DNA of 64,000 bases. Origin: Methylorubrum thiocyanatum (GTDB lineage: Bacteria; Pseudomonadota; Alphaproteobacteria; Rhizobiales; Beijerinckiaceae). Each line of letters begins with the position of its first letter. Within the stretch, counting starts at the first letter, position 1. Below, piece by piece: positions 57,799-64,000 of the stretch. The position numbers and the translations under genes were made by a program. The stretch is taken from positions 620,001 through 684,000 of the forward strand of contig JACJIB010000003.1 of the NCBI GenBank assembly GCA_014138645.1. Reading direction: 5' to 3'. Below the pieces are notes generated by a model that was not told where the DNA came from, did not search any database, and saw only the letters and a program-made list of their open reading frames with translations.

Positions 57799-58887
57799 TC
57801 AGGCCCGAATGGGCTCGGCCGGGAAGCGGAATTCGACAGCGGTGCCCGCAGGATCACGCGGCCGGACGCGGCTCGTGCCGCCGACCTGCCGGCTCAGGAC
57901 GTCGGTCAGCGTCGTCCCGAAGCTGCCGTCGGCCGTCGTGCTCAAGCCGACCCCGTCATCCTCCACCGTCACGATCAGATCCTCGCCCTCGCGGACGACG
58001 CGCAGGGTGAGCGTTCCGGCCCGCGACGGGAAGGCGTGGCGGATGGCGTTGGAGACGGCCTCGTTGACGACCAGCGCGAGCGGTCCCGCCACCCTGGGCC
58101 GGATGCGATACGGTGCGAGATCGAATGCGAGGGCGATGTCGTCCCGGCCCGACGCCTCGACCCGGGTGACGGCGATCTCACGGACGAGATCGGCGAGATC
58201 GTGCCTCTCGCTCTCATCCGCCGGGACGGGCTGACGGTAGAGCGCGCCGAGGGCCTCGACCCGCCCGATCGCCTCGGCGAGCGCCGCGCGCACCGCCGGA
58301 TCGCGGCTGTTGCTGCTCTGAAGCGTCAGCATCGCCGAGATCATCTGGAGGTCGTTGCCGGCGCGGTGGCCGATCTCGCCCAGCAGCAGCGCGTTCGCGT
58401 CGAGAGCAGCCCGCGTCCGGTCGCGCTCGGCGGCCAGCGCGTGGCGCTCGCTCACATCGAGTTGGGAGGCGAAGAAGAACAGGAGCGTGCCGTCCTCGTC
58501 GTGGACAGGGCTGATGAACAGCGCGTTGTGGAAGGTCGAGCCGTCCTTGCGGTAGTTTACAAGCTCGGCGCTCACGTCCTGCTCGGACCGGATCGCGGCC
58601 CGGATCCGCGCCACCGTGTCGAGGTCGGTCTCCGGCCCCTGCAGGAAGCGGCAATTGCGGCCGGTCACTTCGAGCCGGGTATAGCCGGTGAGCCGCAGGA
58701 ACGCGTCGTTGGCGTAGATGATCGGGTTGTCGAGCCGGCGCGGGTCGGTGATGATCATCGCCATCCGCGTCGCCCGCACGGCCGCCGCGAAGGGATCCCC
58801 CTTGCCGGAGCGGGCGCTGGCGCGAATCCGCTCCGTCAACTGCCAGTCGTCACCGGCCTCCATACGCTCCCGATCGCCCCCGTTCAC
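57799..58887 (-). CDS. LOV-domain blue-light histidine kinase
   Basis: 362-residue soluble photoreceptor kinase. The LOV domain (about 33-150) has the flavin-binding core GRNCRFLQ (Cys79 forms the photo-adduct) and DAFLRLTGYTRLEVTG, ending in FFFASQLDVSERHA. Then a HisKA_2/HWE-like dimerisation region with His174 (LLLGEIGHRAGNDLQMISAM; the usual Lys-Asn after His is changed to Gly-Asn) and a HATPase domain (LVVNEAVSNAIRHAF, DDGVGLS). No response regulator is adjacent. Alternative start Met9 at 58863. Confidence 0.92.
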   Translation of the reverse strand: MNGGDRERMEAGDDWQLTERIRASARSGKGDPFAAAVRATRMAMIITDPRRLDNPIIYANDAFLRLTGYTRLEVTGRNCRFLQGPETDLDTVARIRAAIRSEQDVSAELVNYRKDGSTFHNALFISPVHDEDGTLLFFFASQLDVSERHALAAERDRTRAALDANALLLGEIGHRAGNDLQMISAMLTLQSSNSRDPAVRAALAEAIGRVEALGALYRQPVPADESERHDLADLVREIAVTRVEASGRDDIALAFDLAPYRIRPRVAGPLALVVNEAVSNAIRHAFPSRAGTLTLRVVREGEDLIVTVEDDGVGLSTTADGSFGTTLTDVLSRQVGGTSRVRPRDPAGTAVEFRFPAEPIRA

Positions 58888-58934
58888 GCCGCCGCAAGTC
58901 GCTGCAAACCCGCTCTACACCGCCGACGCCGTTG

Positions 58935-58958
58935 CCCTTGCCCTTGCCCTTGCCCTTG
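58935..58958. repeat. Hexanucleotide tandem repeat upstream of the LOV kinase
   Basis: Four exact copies of CCCTTG (58935-58958) flanked by partial units, 48-71 bases before the LOV-kinase start codon (58887) and about 116 bases before msrA. No coding frame is believed to run through it. See findings. Confidence 0.75.
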
Positions 58959-59073
58959 CCGTCGCCAAAGCCGACGGCCGTCACCATATCAAGCGCAACC
59001 GAGCGGGATGCCGGTCGGTTCGCCGACCGGGCGTCACGCTTCGCGATATTCGCGATGATCAGAGGAATCCGCG

Positions 59074-59733
59074 ATGCTCCTGTTCCGCAAGCGGCCTGAA
59101 ATGCCGGCGCCGTCCGAGGCACTCCCCGGCCGCCCGCATCCCCTGCCGACCGCCGAGCGCCACTTCGTCAACGGCCATCCCCTGAAGGGGCCCTATCCCG
59201 AGGGCATCGAGACGATCGTGCTCGGGTTCGGCTGCTTCTGGGGGGCGGAGCGCAAATTCTGGCAATTGCCGCAAGGGATCCACGTCACCGCCGTGGGCTA
59301 TGCCGGCGGGTTCACGCCCAACCCGACCTACGAGGAGGTCTGCAGCGGCCTCACCGGACACAACGAGGTCGTGCTCGTCGCCTTCGATCCCGCCGTGCTG
59401 CCGCTGGAATCCGTGCTCAAGACCTTCTTCGAGAGCCACGACCCGACCCAGGGCTACCGCCAGGGCAACGATGTCGGCACGCAGTACCGCTCCGGCATCT
59501 ACACGCGGGACGAGGCGCAGGCCGCCACGGCGCGGACGGTGCGCGATGCCTATGCGCGGGCGCTCGACGCGCGCGGCTACGGTCCGGTCACGACGGAGAT
59601 CGTGCCGCTCGACACGTTCTACTTCGCGGAAGAGTACCACCAGCAATACCTCGCCAAGAATCCCGGCGGCTATTGCGGGCTGGGCGGCACCGGGGTGTCT
59701 TGCCCTGTCGGCGTCGGCGTTGCGGCGGAGTAA
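59074..59733 (+). CDS. msrA: Peptide-methionine (S)-S-oxide reductase
   Basis: 219-residue repair enzyme that reduces S-sulfoxides of methionine. Catalytic Cys54 in [15 protein letters not shown] and the pattern [20 protein letters not shown], with TGHNEVVLV and [18 protein letters not shown] (recycling Cys) near the end. Divergent from the LOV kinase. Normal length and intact site. Confidence 0.95.
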   Translation: MLLFRKRPEMPAPSEALPGRPHPLPTAERHFVNGHPLKGPYPEGIETIVLGFGCFWGAERKFWQLPQGIHVTAVGYAGGFTPNPTYEEVCSGLTGHNEVVLVAFDPAVLPLESVLKTFFESHDPTQGYRQGNDVGTQYRSGIYTRDEAQAATARTVRDAYARALDARGYGPVTTEIVPLDTFYFAEEYHQQYLAKNPGGYCGLGGTGVSCPVGVGVAAE

Positions 59734-59749
59734 TCCCCGACGGCCGGCA

Positions 59750-59785
59750 CCCGCAAGGCGGACCCAAGCTTGACCGTCTTGCGGG
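59750..59785. terminator. Hairpin downstream of msrA
   Basis: Stem CCCGCAAG / CTTGCGGG with a 20-base loop, 17 bases after the msrA stop and just before the yqhA-like gene. No T-run. Confidence 0.4.
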
Positions 59786-59797
59786 GCCGGGGCGCCC

Positions 59798-60343
59798 ATG
59801 CCAAACCCCGGCCCCTCGGATGGCCGGGATTACGGGACAATGCTGGAACGTGGCTTCGAACGCTTTCTCTTCGCCTGCCGGTGGCTGCTGGCCCCGTTCT
59901 ACGCGGCGCTGACGGTCGCCCTCGTCGTCCTGCTGGTTCGGCTGCTGATGGAGCTCGGCCACGTCGTCACGCACGCGCTCGAATCCTCCGAGTCGCAGAC
60001 GATCCTGGGCGTGCTGGCCCTGGTGGACCTGACCTTCACGGCCTCGCTGCTGATCATCGTGATCTTTTCGGGCTACGAGAACTTCGTTTCGAAGTTCGAC
60101 CATACCGACCACAAGGACTGGCCCACCTGGATGGGCACGATCGATTTCAGCGGGCTCAAGCTGAAGCTGATTTCCTCCATCGTCGCGATCTCGGCGATCC
60201 AGCTCCTGAAATCGTTCCTCGACGTGAAGAACTACAGCGACCGCGACCTCTCCTGGCTGGTGGGCATCCACATGGTCTTCGTGGTGTCCGGCCTGCTGAT
60301 GGCGCTGACCGACCGGCTCTCGGCCGGACACCACGAGAAATGA
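59798..60343 (+). CDS. YqhA/UPF0114-family membrane protein
   Basis: 181-residue protein with four hydrophobic segments, UPF0114 (TIGR00645) family. Conserved: ERGFERFLFACRWLLAPFYA, LVDLTFTASLLIIVIFSGYENFVSKFD, and SSIVAISAIQLLKSFLDV. Function unknown. Start ATG 59798; an in-frame ATG at 59840 (MLERGFERF) begins the conserved part. Confidence 0.85.
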   Translation: MPNPGPSDGRDYGTMLERGFERFLFACRWLLAPFYAALTVALVVLLVRLLMELGHVVTHALESSESQTILGVLALVDLTFTASLLIIVIFSGYENFVSKFDHTDHKDWPTWMGTIDFSGLKLKLISSIVAISAIQLLKSFLDVKNYSDRDLSWLVGIHMVFVVSGLLMALTDRLSAGHHEK

Positions 60344-60376
60344 CCGACCGCCGCACCGGGGATCCGCCGCAGGCAC

Positions 60377-60802
60377 TCACGCGGCAGCCGAGACGTCACG
60401 CTTGCGCTTGCGGCGGGGCGCCGTTTCCCCGCTGAGCGGATAGGGCTTTGCGAGGGCAGCGATCGGGATCTTCCACGCGTTGCTGATGGTCCGGATCTGC
60501 TCCAGCGTCATTCCGCGTTTCCGGCCGAGGATTTCCGAGGCGCGCGAACGGGAGCCGAGCAGTTCGGCCAATTCCGCTTGGCTATGCCCCCGTTCGGCGA
60601 TCGCGAAGCTGAGGATGTCGATCGGATCGCTCTCGGGAACCGGGTAATGTTTGCCCTCGTAAGCCTCGATCAGCGCGGCCAGAACCTCGAAGCGCTCAGC
60701 TTCGGGCGATCCGACCTCCGGCTCCCGGTCGAAATACGCCTCCACCTCCCTCAGGGCCCAGGTGAGGTCATCGTCGTTCCGGATGGCTCTGACATCCATC
60801 AT
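60377..60802 (-). CDS. higA: HigA-type antitoxin (XRE family)
   Basis: 141-residue antitoxin with an N-terminal helical extension and a C-terminal helix-turn-helix (FAIAERGHSQAELAELLGSR, SEILGRKRGMTLEQIRTISN). The tail is basic (PRRKRKRDVSAAA). Second gene of a higB-higA pair: its start overlaps the toxin stop by four bases. It should bind HigB and the pair's own promoter (see the operator at 61113). Confidence 0.92.
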   Translation of the reverse strand: MMDVRAIRNDDDLTWALREVEAYFDREPEVGSPEAERFEVLAALIEAYEGKHYPVPESDPIDILSFAIAERGHSQAELAELLGSRSRASEILGRKRGMTLEQIRTISNAWKIPIAALAKPYPLSGETAPRRKRKRDVSAAA

Positions 60803-61098
60803 CCCACCGTCTCCGGATTAATCCGATCGTATTCGGCATGGGTACCGAAGAACTTAATCAGCACGCGCTTGTAGCGATAGGAGACATGCACGATCAGACG
60901 GAATTCGTTGCGGCGGATATCGAAGATGACACGATGGTCGCCGACGAAATCCACTCCCTTGCCGAATTCAGCCCTGATGTCCTCGGGACCTGACCAGTTC
61001 GCAGCACTGACTCTCGTGTACCAATCGGACAAACCGCTCCGTGAGCGCGGATGCGCGTCCCAGAAGAGCCGGAGCGTCCGTTTGGCAACGATCTGCAT
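60799..61098 (-). CDS. higB: HigB-type toxin (RelE/HigB ribonuclease)
   Basis: 99-residue mRNA interferase-type toxin. The family is recognised from IVAKRTLRLFWDAHPRSRSGLSDW, FGKGVDFVGDHRVIFDIRRNEFRLI, and HVSYRYKRVLIKFFGTHAEYDRI, the HigB_toxin signature, with several Arg/Lys/His for RNA cleavage. ATG 61098 (MQIVAKRT) gives the usual length; ATG 61113 is in frame but lies inside an inverted repeat. Toxin first, antitoxin second is the HigBA order. Confidence 0.92.
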   Translation of the reverse strand: MQIVAKRTLRLFWDAHPRSRSGLSDWYTRVSAANWSGPEDIRAEFGKGVDFVGDHRVIFDIRRNEFRLIVHVSYRYKRVLIKFFGTHAEYDRINPETVG

Positions 61099-61112
61099 GA
61101 TGGCAACTAGCA

Positions 61113-61131
61113 TGTTCCAAAAATGGGAACA
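61113..61131. promoter_or_regulatory. Candidate HigA operator
   Basis: TGTTCC-N7-GGAACA, a perfect 6-bp inverted repeat just upstream of higB in an AT-richer patch. HigA antitoxins bind such repeats at their own promoters. Confidence 0.55.
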
Positions 61132-61181
61132 AGCGCCCGATCATGCCGTCCCGCGATCCCTCCTCCGGAGGATCAGCACCT

Positions 61182-62111
61182 CTACCGCGCGTGCAGCACC
61201 GCGCGGCAGGCGTCCGGCAGGCCGGCCAGGGTCATCGGCGGGCGCGGCTTCGGCGGGGTCTTCGGCTTGGGCGGGTTCAGCACCGCCGCGCTGAACCAGT
61301 AATCGAGTTCCGAGCCGCAGCCGTCGCCGGGGGGAGGCGGCGCCTGGTCGTCGCAGGCGCCTTCGCCGGCCGGGCAGGCGAGGCGGATATGGTAGTGGTA
61401 GTTGTGCCCGTACATCGGGCGCACCTTGGTGAGCCAGCCGCGATCCCCGCCCGCCTCACGGCACAGGGCCTTCTTGATCGCCGCGTTGACGAAGATCCGC
61501 GCCACCTCGGGCTGCCTCGCCGTCATGCGGATCAGCGCCGTGTGCTGCGGCGTCCAGACCTCCGGGTCGATGTCGCGCCGGTCGGAGCGCACCATGTCGG
61601 TGGCCGAGGTCTCCTCGCGCTCCGCCCGGCTCATGCGGTGACCGGGCATGGGGGTGAGCCACACGTCCACGTCGAGGCCGAGCTGGTGCGAGGCGTGGCC
61701 GGTGAGCATCGGCCCGCCGCGGGGCTGCGACATGTCGCCGACGAGGAGACCCGGCCAGCCGGCCTGGGGCGCCCGGGCGGCCAGCCGCTCGATGAAGCCC
61801 ACGAGATGGGGGGTGCCCCACATCCGGTTGCGCGAGGGCCGCATCACCTGCCAGGTCGCGCCGTCGAGGGGCAGCGCCTCGCCGCCGGAGAAGCAGCCCT
61901 TGGCATAGGAGCCGAAGGGGCGAGCCGGTCCACCGGTCGGCGCGGTGACGCGGCCGAACAGGGCCTTGGCCGGCGTCGAGGGATCGTCGGGGTTGGCCAG
62001 CGGCGGCAGCGGCTTTGGGTTCACGCTGCCGCGGTCCTGCGCGGCGGCCGGTCCCATCAGGGCCGGCAGGGCGAGCGCCAGGGCAGGGAGAGTCAGGCGG
62101 GGCAGCGGCAT
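61182..62111 (-). CDS. mepA: Penicillin-insensitive murein endopeptidase MepA
   Basis: 309-residue LAS-type zinc endopeptidase cutting D,D cross-links of peptidoglycan. Signal peptide (LTLPALALALPALMGPAAAQ). Metal-site segments GHASHQLGLDVDVWL (His, Asp) and HNYHYHIRLACP (C-terminal HxH) are present. Zinc ligand set complete. Monocistronic; with the MltB-like enzyme at 51 kb it gives two peptidoglycan hydrolases in the window. Confidence 0.93.
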   Translation of the reverse strand: MPLPRLTLPALALALPALMGPAAAQDRGSVNPKPLPPLANPDDPSTPAKALFGRVTAPTGGPARPFGSYAKGCFSGGEALPLDGATWQVMRPSRNRMWGTPHLVGFIERLAARAPQAGWPGLLVGDMSQPRGGPMLTGHASHQLGLDVDVWLTPMPGHRMSRAEREETSATDMVRSDRRDIDPEVWTPQHTALIRMTARQPEVARIFVNAAIKKALCREAGGDRGWLTKVRPMYGHNYHYHIRLACPAGEGACDDQAPPPPGDGCGSELDYWFSAAVLNPPKPKTPPKPRPPMTLAGLPDACRAVLHAR

Positions 62112-62221
62112 GCGCGTCGGCTCGTCCGGGAAAGCGGGGAAGGGGCGGGGCGGGCCGGAACGTGCCCGACCGCATGGGCGTTTTTTATGGCAAGCTGTAA
62201 CAACGTTGCAGGGTGACCGCC

Positions 62222-62629
62222 ATGGATCCGGTTCGTTCCGACAAGACGGCTGACGGCGCGGCGCGTGAGGCCCTGGCTCCGCGCAGCCTGATCGCCAGCG
62301 ACCGCGTGATCGGCACCGAGGTGCGCCGGCCCGACGGGACCAAACTCGGCCGCATCGAGCGGCTGATGCTCGACAAGCGCTCCGGCCGGGTCGCCTATGC
62401 GGTGATGAGCTTCGGCGGCTTCCTCGGCATGGGCGAGGACTACTACACGCTGCCCTGGGCGGTTCTGCGCTACGACACCGAGCGCGACGCCTATGTGGTG
62501 GACATCACCGAGGCGCAGTTGCGCGACGCGCCCGCCCGCTCGCCGGAGGGCGGCGACCCGGAGGACGAGCGCGCCTGGGAGGAGCACGTCCACCGCTACT
62601 ACAACGCCGCGCCCTATTGGGGCATCTGA
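62222..62629 (+). CDS. PRC-barrel domain protein
   Basis: 135-residue protein with a PRC-barrel (about 20-85): LIASDRVIGTEVRRPDGTKL and YAVMSFGGFLGMGEDYYTLP match the family. These domains occur in RNA-processing and photosynthetic proteins and in small stress proteins. ATG 62222 (MDPVRSDKTA) has AGGGTGA upstream; GTG 62213 is an earlier alternative. Divergent from mepA. Confidence 0.82.
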   Translation: MDPVRSDKTADGAAREALAPRSLIASDRVIGTEVRRPDGTKLGRIERLMLDKRSGRVAYAVMSFGGFLGMGEDYYTLPWAVLRYDTERDAYVVDITEAQLRDAPARSPEGGDPEDERAWEEHVHRYYNAAPYWGI

Positions 62630-62636
62630 GGACGCG

Positions 62637-62984
62637 CTACGGCCGCGTCAAAAACCCGATCGGCTCCCGCGGCGGCTGGCCGAGCCAGACCAGCACCGCC
62701 CCGAGGCCGAGCCCGAACAGGGCGGCCGGGACGAGGCCGAGCGGGGTCAGCAGAACCGTGTCGGCCCAGGGCGCAGACTGCCGGATCGTCGCCCCGAGGG
62801 CGGTGATCCGCTCCTGCGGCAGGAACCGGATCAGTTCGGCGAGGCTCGTGACCCGCAGGCCGTTATTGGCGATGGAGCGGGCGCCGTCGTAGCAGAGCTG
62901 CACGAAGCCCGCCGCCATGAGCAGGAGCCCGAGCGCCCGGCTGAGGAACGGCAGTCCGAGAAAACGGGAAACGGTTCGCAGCAT
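62637..62984 (-). CDS. Small membrane protein of unknown function
   Basis: 115-residue protein with two hydrophobic stretches (about 12-32 SFLSRALGLLLMAAGFVQ-type and about 80-102 LGLVPAALFGLGLGAVLVWLG) and a polar segment between. No family is recognised. It converges on the PRC-barrel gene with a seven-base gap. Confidence 0.7.
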   Translation of the reverse strand: MLRTVSRFLGLPFLSRALGLLLMAAGFVQLCYDGARSIANNGLRVTSLAELIRFLPQERITALGATIRQSAPWADTVLLTPLGLVPAALFGLGLGAVLVWLGQPPREPIGFLTRP

Positions 62985-63052
62985 GTTCGCCCTCGCGCGG
63001 AAGCGGTCCGCCTCCGCGACAGCTCTGTCCAGCCGTGACTAGGCCGTGGGGG

Positions 63053-63112
63053 GAACTCAGGCAAGAACTCAGGCAAGACCTCAGGCAAGAACTCGGGCGA
63101 GGACCGAGGCAA
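63053..63112. repeat. Imperfect 12-bp tandem repeat (five units)
   Basis: Consensus GAACTCAGGCAA; five units between 63053 and 63112, of which the first two are exact and later ones diverge (last: GGACCGAGGCAA). Located between the hypothetical membrane gene and nhaA, in non-coding DNA. Confidence 0.7.
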
Positions 63113-63171
63113 GAAGCGGGACGACAACTTCGGCCGGACCGTCGGCGGGAGCCGTTCGCCACGTGCCTCGC

Positions 63172-64000
63172 TCAGACCCTTGGCTCCCTGGGCGCGGAGC
63201 GCGCGAGCAGGGCCGCCCCCAGGATGCCCGACAGCAGCGAGCCGCCGAGCACCCCGAGCTTCGTCTCGGTTTCGTGCAGGCCGTCGGTGAAGGCGAGCGC
63301 ACCGATGAACAGGCTCATGGTGAAGCCGATCCCGCACAGGAGCGCCACGCCGTAGACCTGGGGCCACGTCGCCCCCGCCGGGCGGGCGGCAAGGCCCGTC
63401 GCGACGGCGAGCCGGACGATGAGGAAGATGCCGACCTGCTTGCCGAGGAACAGGCCGAGCGCCACGCCGAGGGTCACGGGATCGACCAGCGCCCGCGCCG
63501 GCAGGCCGAGCAGGGTCACCCCGGCATTGGCGAAGCCGAAGATCGGCACGATCACGAACGACACCCAGGGACTCAGGCCGTGTTCGAGCCGGTGCAGGGG
63601 CGAGGTCGTGTCCTCGGGCTTGCCGGGGCTCGGGTGGATCGGCACGAACAGGGCGAGCAGTACCCCGGCTACGGTGGCGTGGACGCCGGAGCGCAGCACG
63701 ACGAACCAGAGCGCGAGGCCGAGGAGCAGGTAGGGCGTCAGCGCGCGAACGCCGAGGCGGTTGAGGGCGAAGAGCGCGGCGAGGATGCCGGCGGCGGCGC
63801 CAAGCATCGCTCCGTCGATCTGCCCCGTATAGAACAGCGCGATGATGACGACCGCGCCGAGATCGTCGACGATCGCCACCGCCGAGAGGAAGATCTTGAG
63901 CGAGACCGGCACGCGCGAGCCGAGCAGCGCCAGCACGCCGAGGGCGAAGGCGATGTCGGTGGCCGCCGGGATCGCCCAGCCTCGGGCGGTCGCCTGGCCG
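63172..64000 (-). CDS. nhaA: Na+/H+ antiporter NhaA, C-terminal part (cut by window edge)
   Basis: The reading frame is open to the right edge and continues upstream beyond the window. The visible 276 codons start in the conserved [20 protein letters not shown] segment with the sodium-binding Asp pair region ([19 protein letters not shown]), then helices through [12 protein letters not shown] and [16 protein letters not shown] near the end. Regulates internal pH and sodium. The stop is at 63172. Confidence 0.94.
   Translation of the reverse strand, partial: GQATARGWAIPAATDIAFALGVLALLGSRVPVSLKIFLSAVAIVDDLGAVVIIALFYTGQIDGAMLGAAAGILAALFALNRLGVRALTPYLLLGLALWFVVLRSGVHATVAGVLLALFVPIHPSPGKPEDTTSPLHRLEHGLSPWVSFVIVPIFGFANAGVTLLGLPARALVDPVTLGVALGLFLGKQVGIFLIVRLAVATGLAARPAGATWPQVYGVALLCGIGFTMSLFIGALAFTDGLHETETKLGVLGGSLLSGILGAALLARSAPREPRV

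Noticed and set aside
58850..59122. 90-codon minus-strand frame with a (GK)n stretch through the CCCTTG repeat
   Set aside because: The Gly-Lys run is only the translation of the hexamer repeat; it overlaps the msrA start and the LOV-kinase start with no conserved part.
63035..63355. 106-codon plus-strand frame containing ELRQ-type repeats from the 12-bp minisatellite
   Set aside because: More than half is antisense to the conserved end of nhaA; no ribosome-binding site.

Overview
The window looks like a chromosomal segment of a GC-rich alphaproteobacterium of the order Rhizobiales, most likely Methylobacterium/Methylorubrum. This rests on protein content (CpdR, a PodJ-like Sel1 protein, an aa3 oxidase cluster in alphaproteobacterial order, HWE/HisKA_2-type kinase, DUF2059, DUF1178, FdhD), on coding GC near 70 percent, and on an sRNA carrying the invariant core of the alphaproteobacterial suhB/mmgR (alpha-r8) family. 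The species is an inference. No phage, insertion sequence, CRISPR array, rRNA or tRNA was recognised.

Layout. 1-4 kb: cobaltochelatase genes cobS and cobT (cobT cut by the window edge), a J-domain protein, BolA, ribosome-rescue factor ArfB. 4-10.8 kb: DUF1275 membrane protein, TPR-methyltransferase, a translationally coupled DNA exonuclease / ATP-dependent ligase / YjbQ run, a DMT exporter divergent from a LysR regulator, a YqaE/Pmp3 peptide. 10.8-17.7 kb: fatty-acid beta-oxidation genes (bifunctional hydratase/dehydrogenase, thiolase, acyl-CoA dehydrogenase) with a 22-bp palindromic operator upstream and an opposing EAL phosphodiesterase. 18-26 kb: PodJ-like polarity protein, an AT-rich regulatory island before a small secreted protein, AlgX-like protein, 2'-5' RNA ligase-like protein, PAP2 phosphatase, Tat-exported oxidoreductase.

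26-36.3 kb: M16 peptidase, threonine synthase, DUF4864, then (all on the minus strand) SURF1, DUF983 and the aa3 cytochrome c oxidase cluster ctaC-ctaD-ctaB-coxF-ctaG-ctaE, ending in a clear intrinsic terminator after ctaE. 36.5-46.2 kb: FdhD, a proline-rich exported protein, and glutamate synthase gltB/gltD split by a VapBC toxin-antitoxin pair with a perfect 15-bp inverted repeat between antitoxin and toxin. 46.2-55.4 kb: metallo-beta-lactamase-fold hydrolase, NarL-type two-component pair, DUF459 SGNH protein, MltB-type lytic transglycosylase, galE, galU, the mmgR-like sRNA, N-formylglutamate amidohydrolase-family protein. 55.7-64 kb: CpdR, glutaredoxin, nitrilase-family hydrolase, DUF1178, a LOV blue-light histidine kinase, MsrA, YqhA, a HigBA toxin-antitoxin pair, MepA, PRC-barrel protein and the C-terminal part of NhaA.

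Most genes are housekeeping. The parts with most to follow up are regulatory: the unannotated sRNA after galU, a shared CtrA-like box upstream of both podJ-like and cpdR, the vapBC insertion in gltBD, a small family of 3'-end palindromes, and two short tandem repeats in intergenic DNA. I found no convincing new defence or biosynthetic system.
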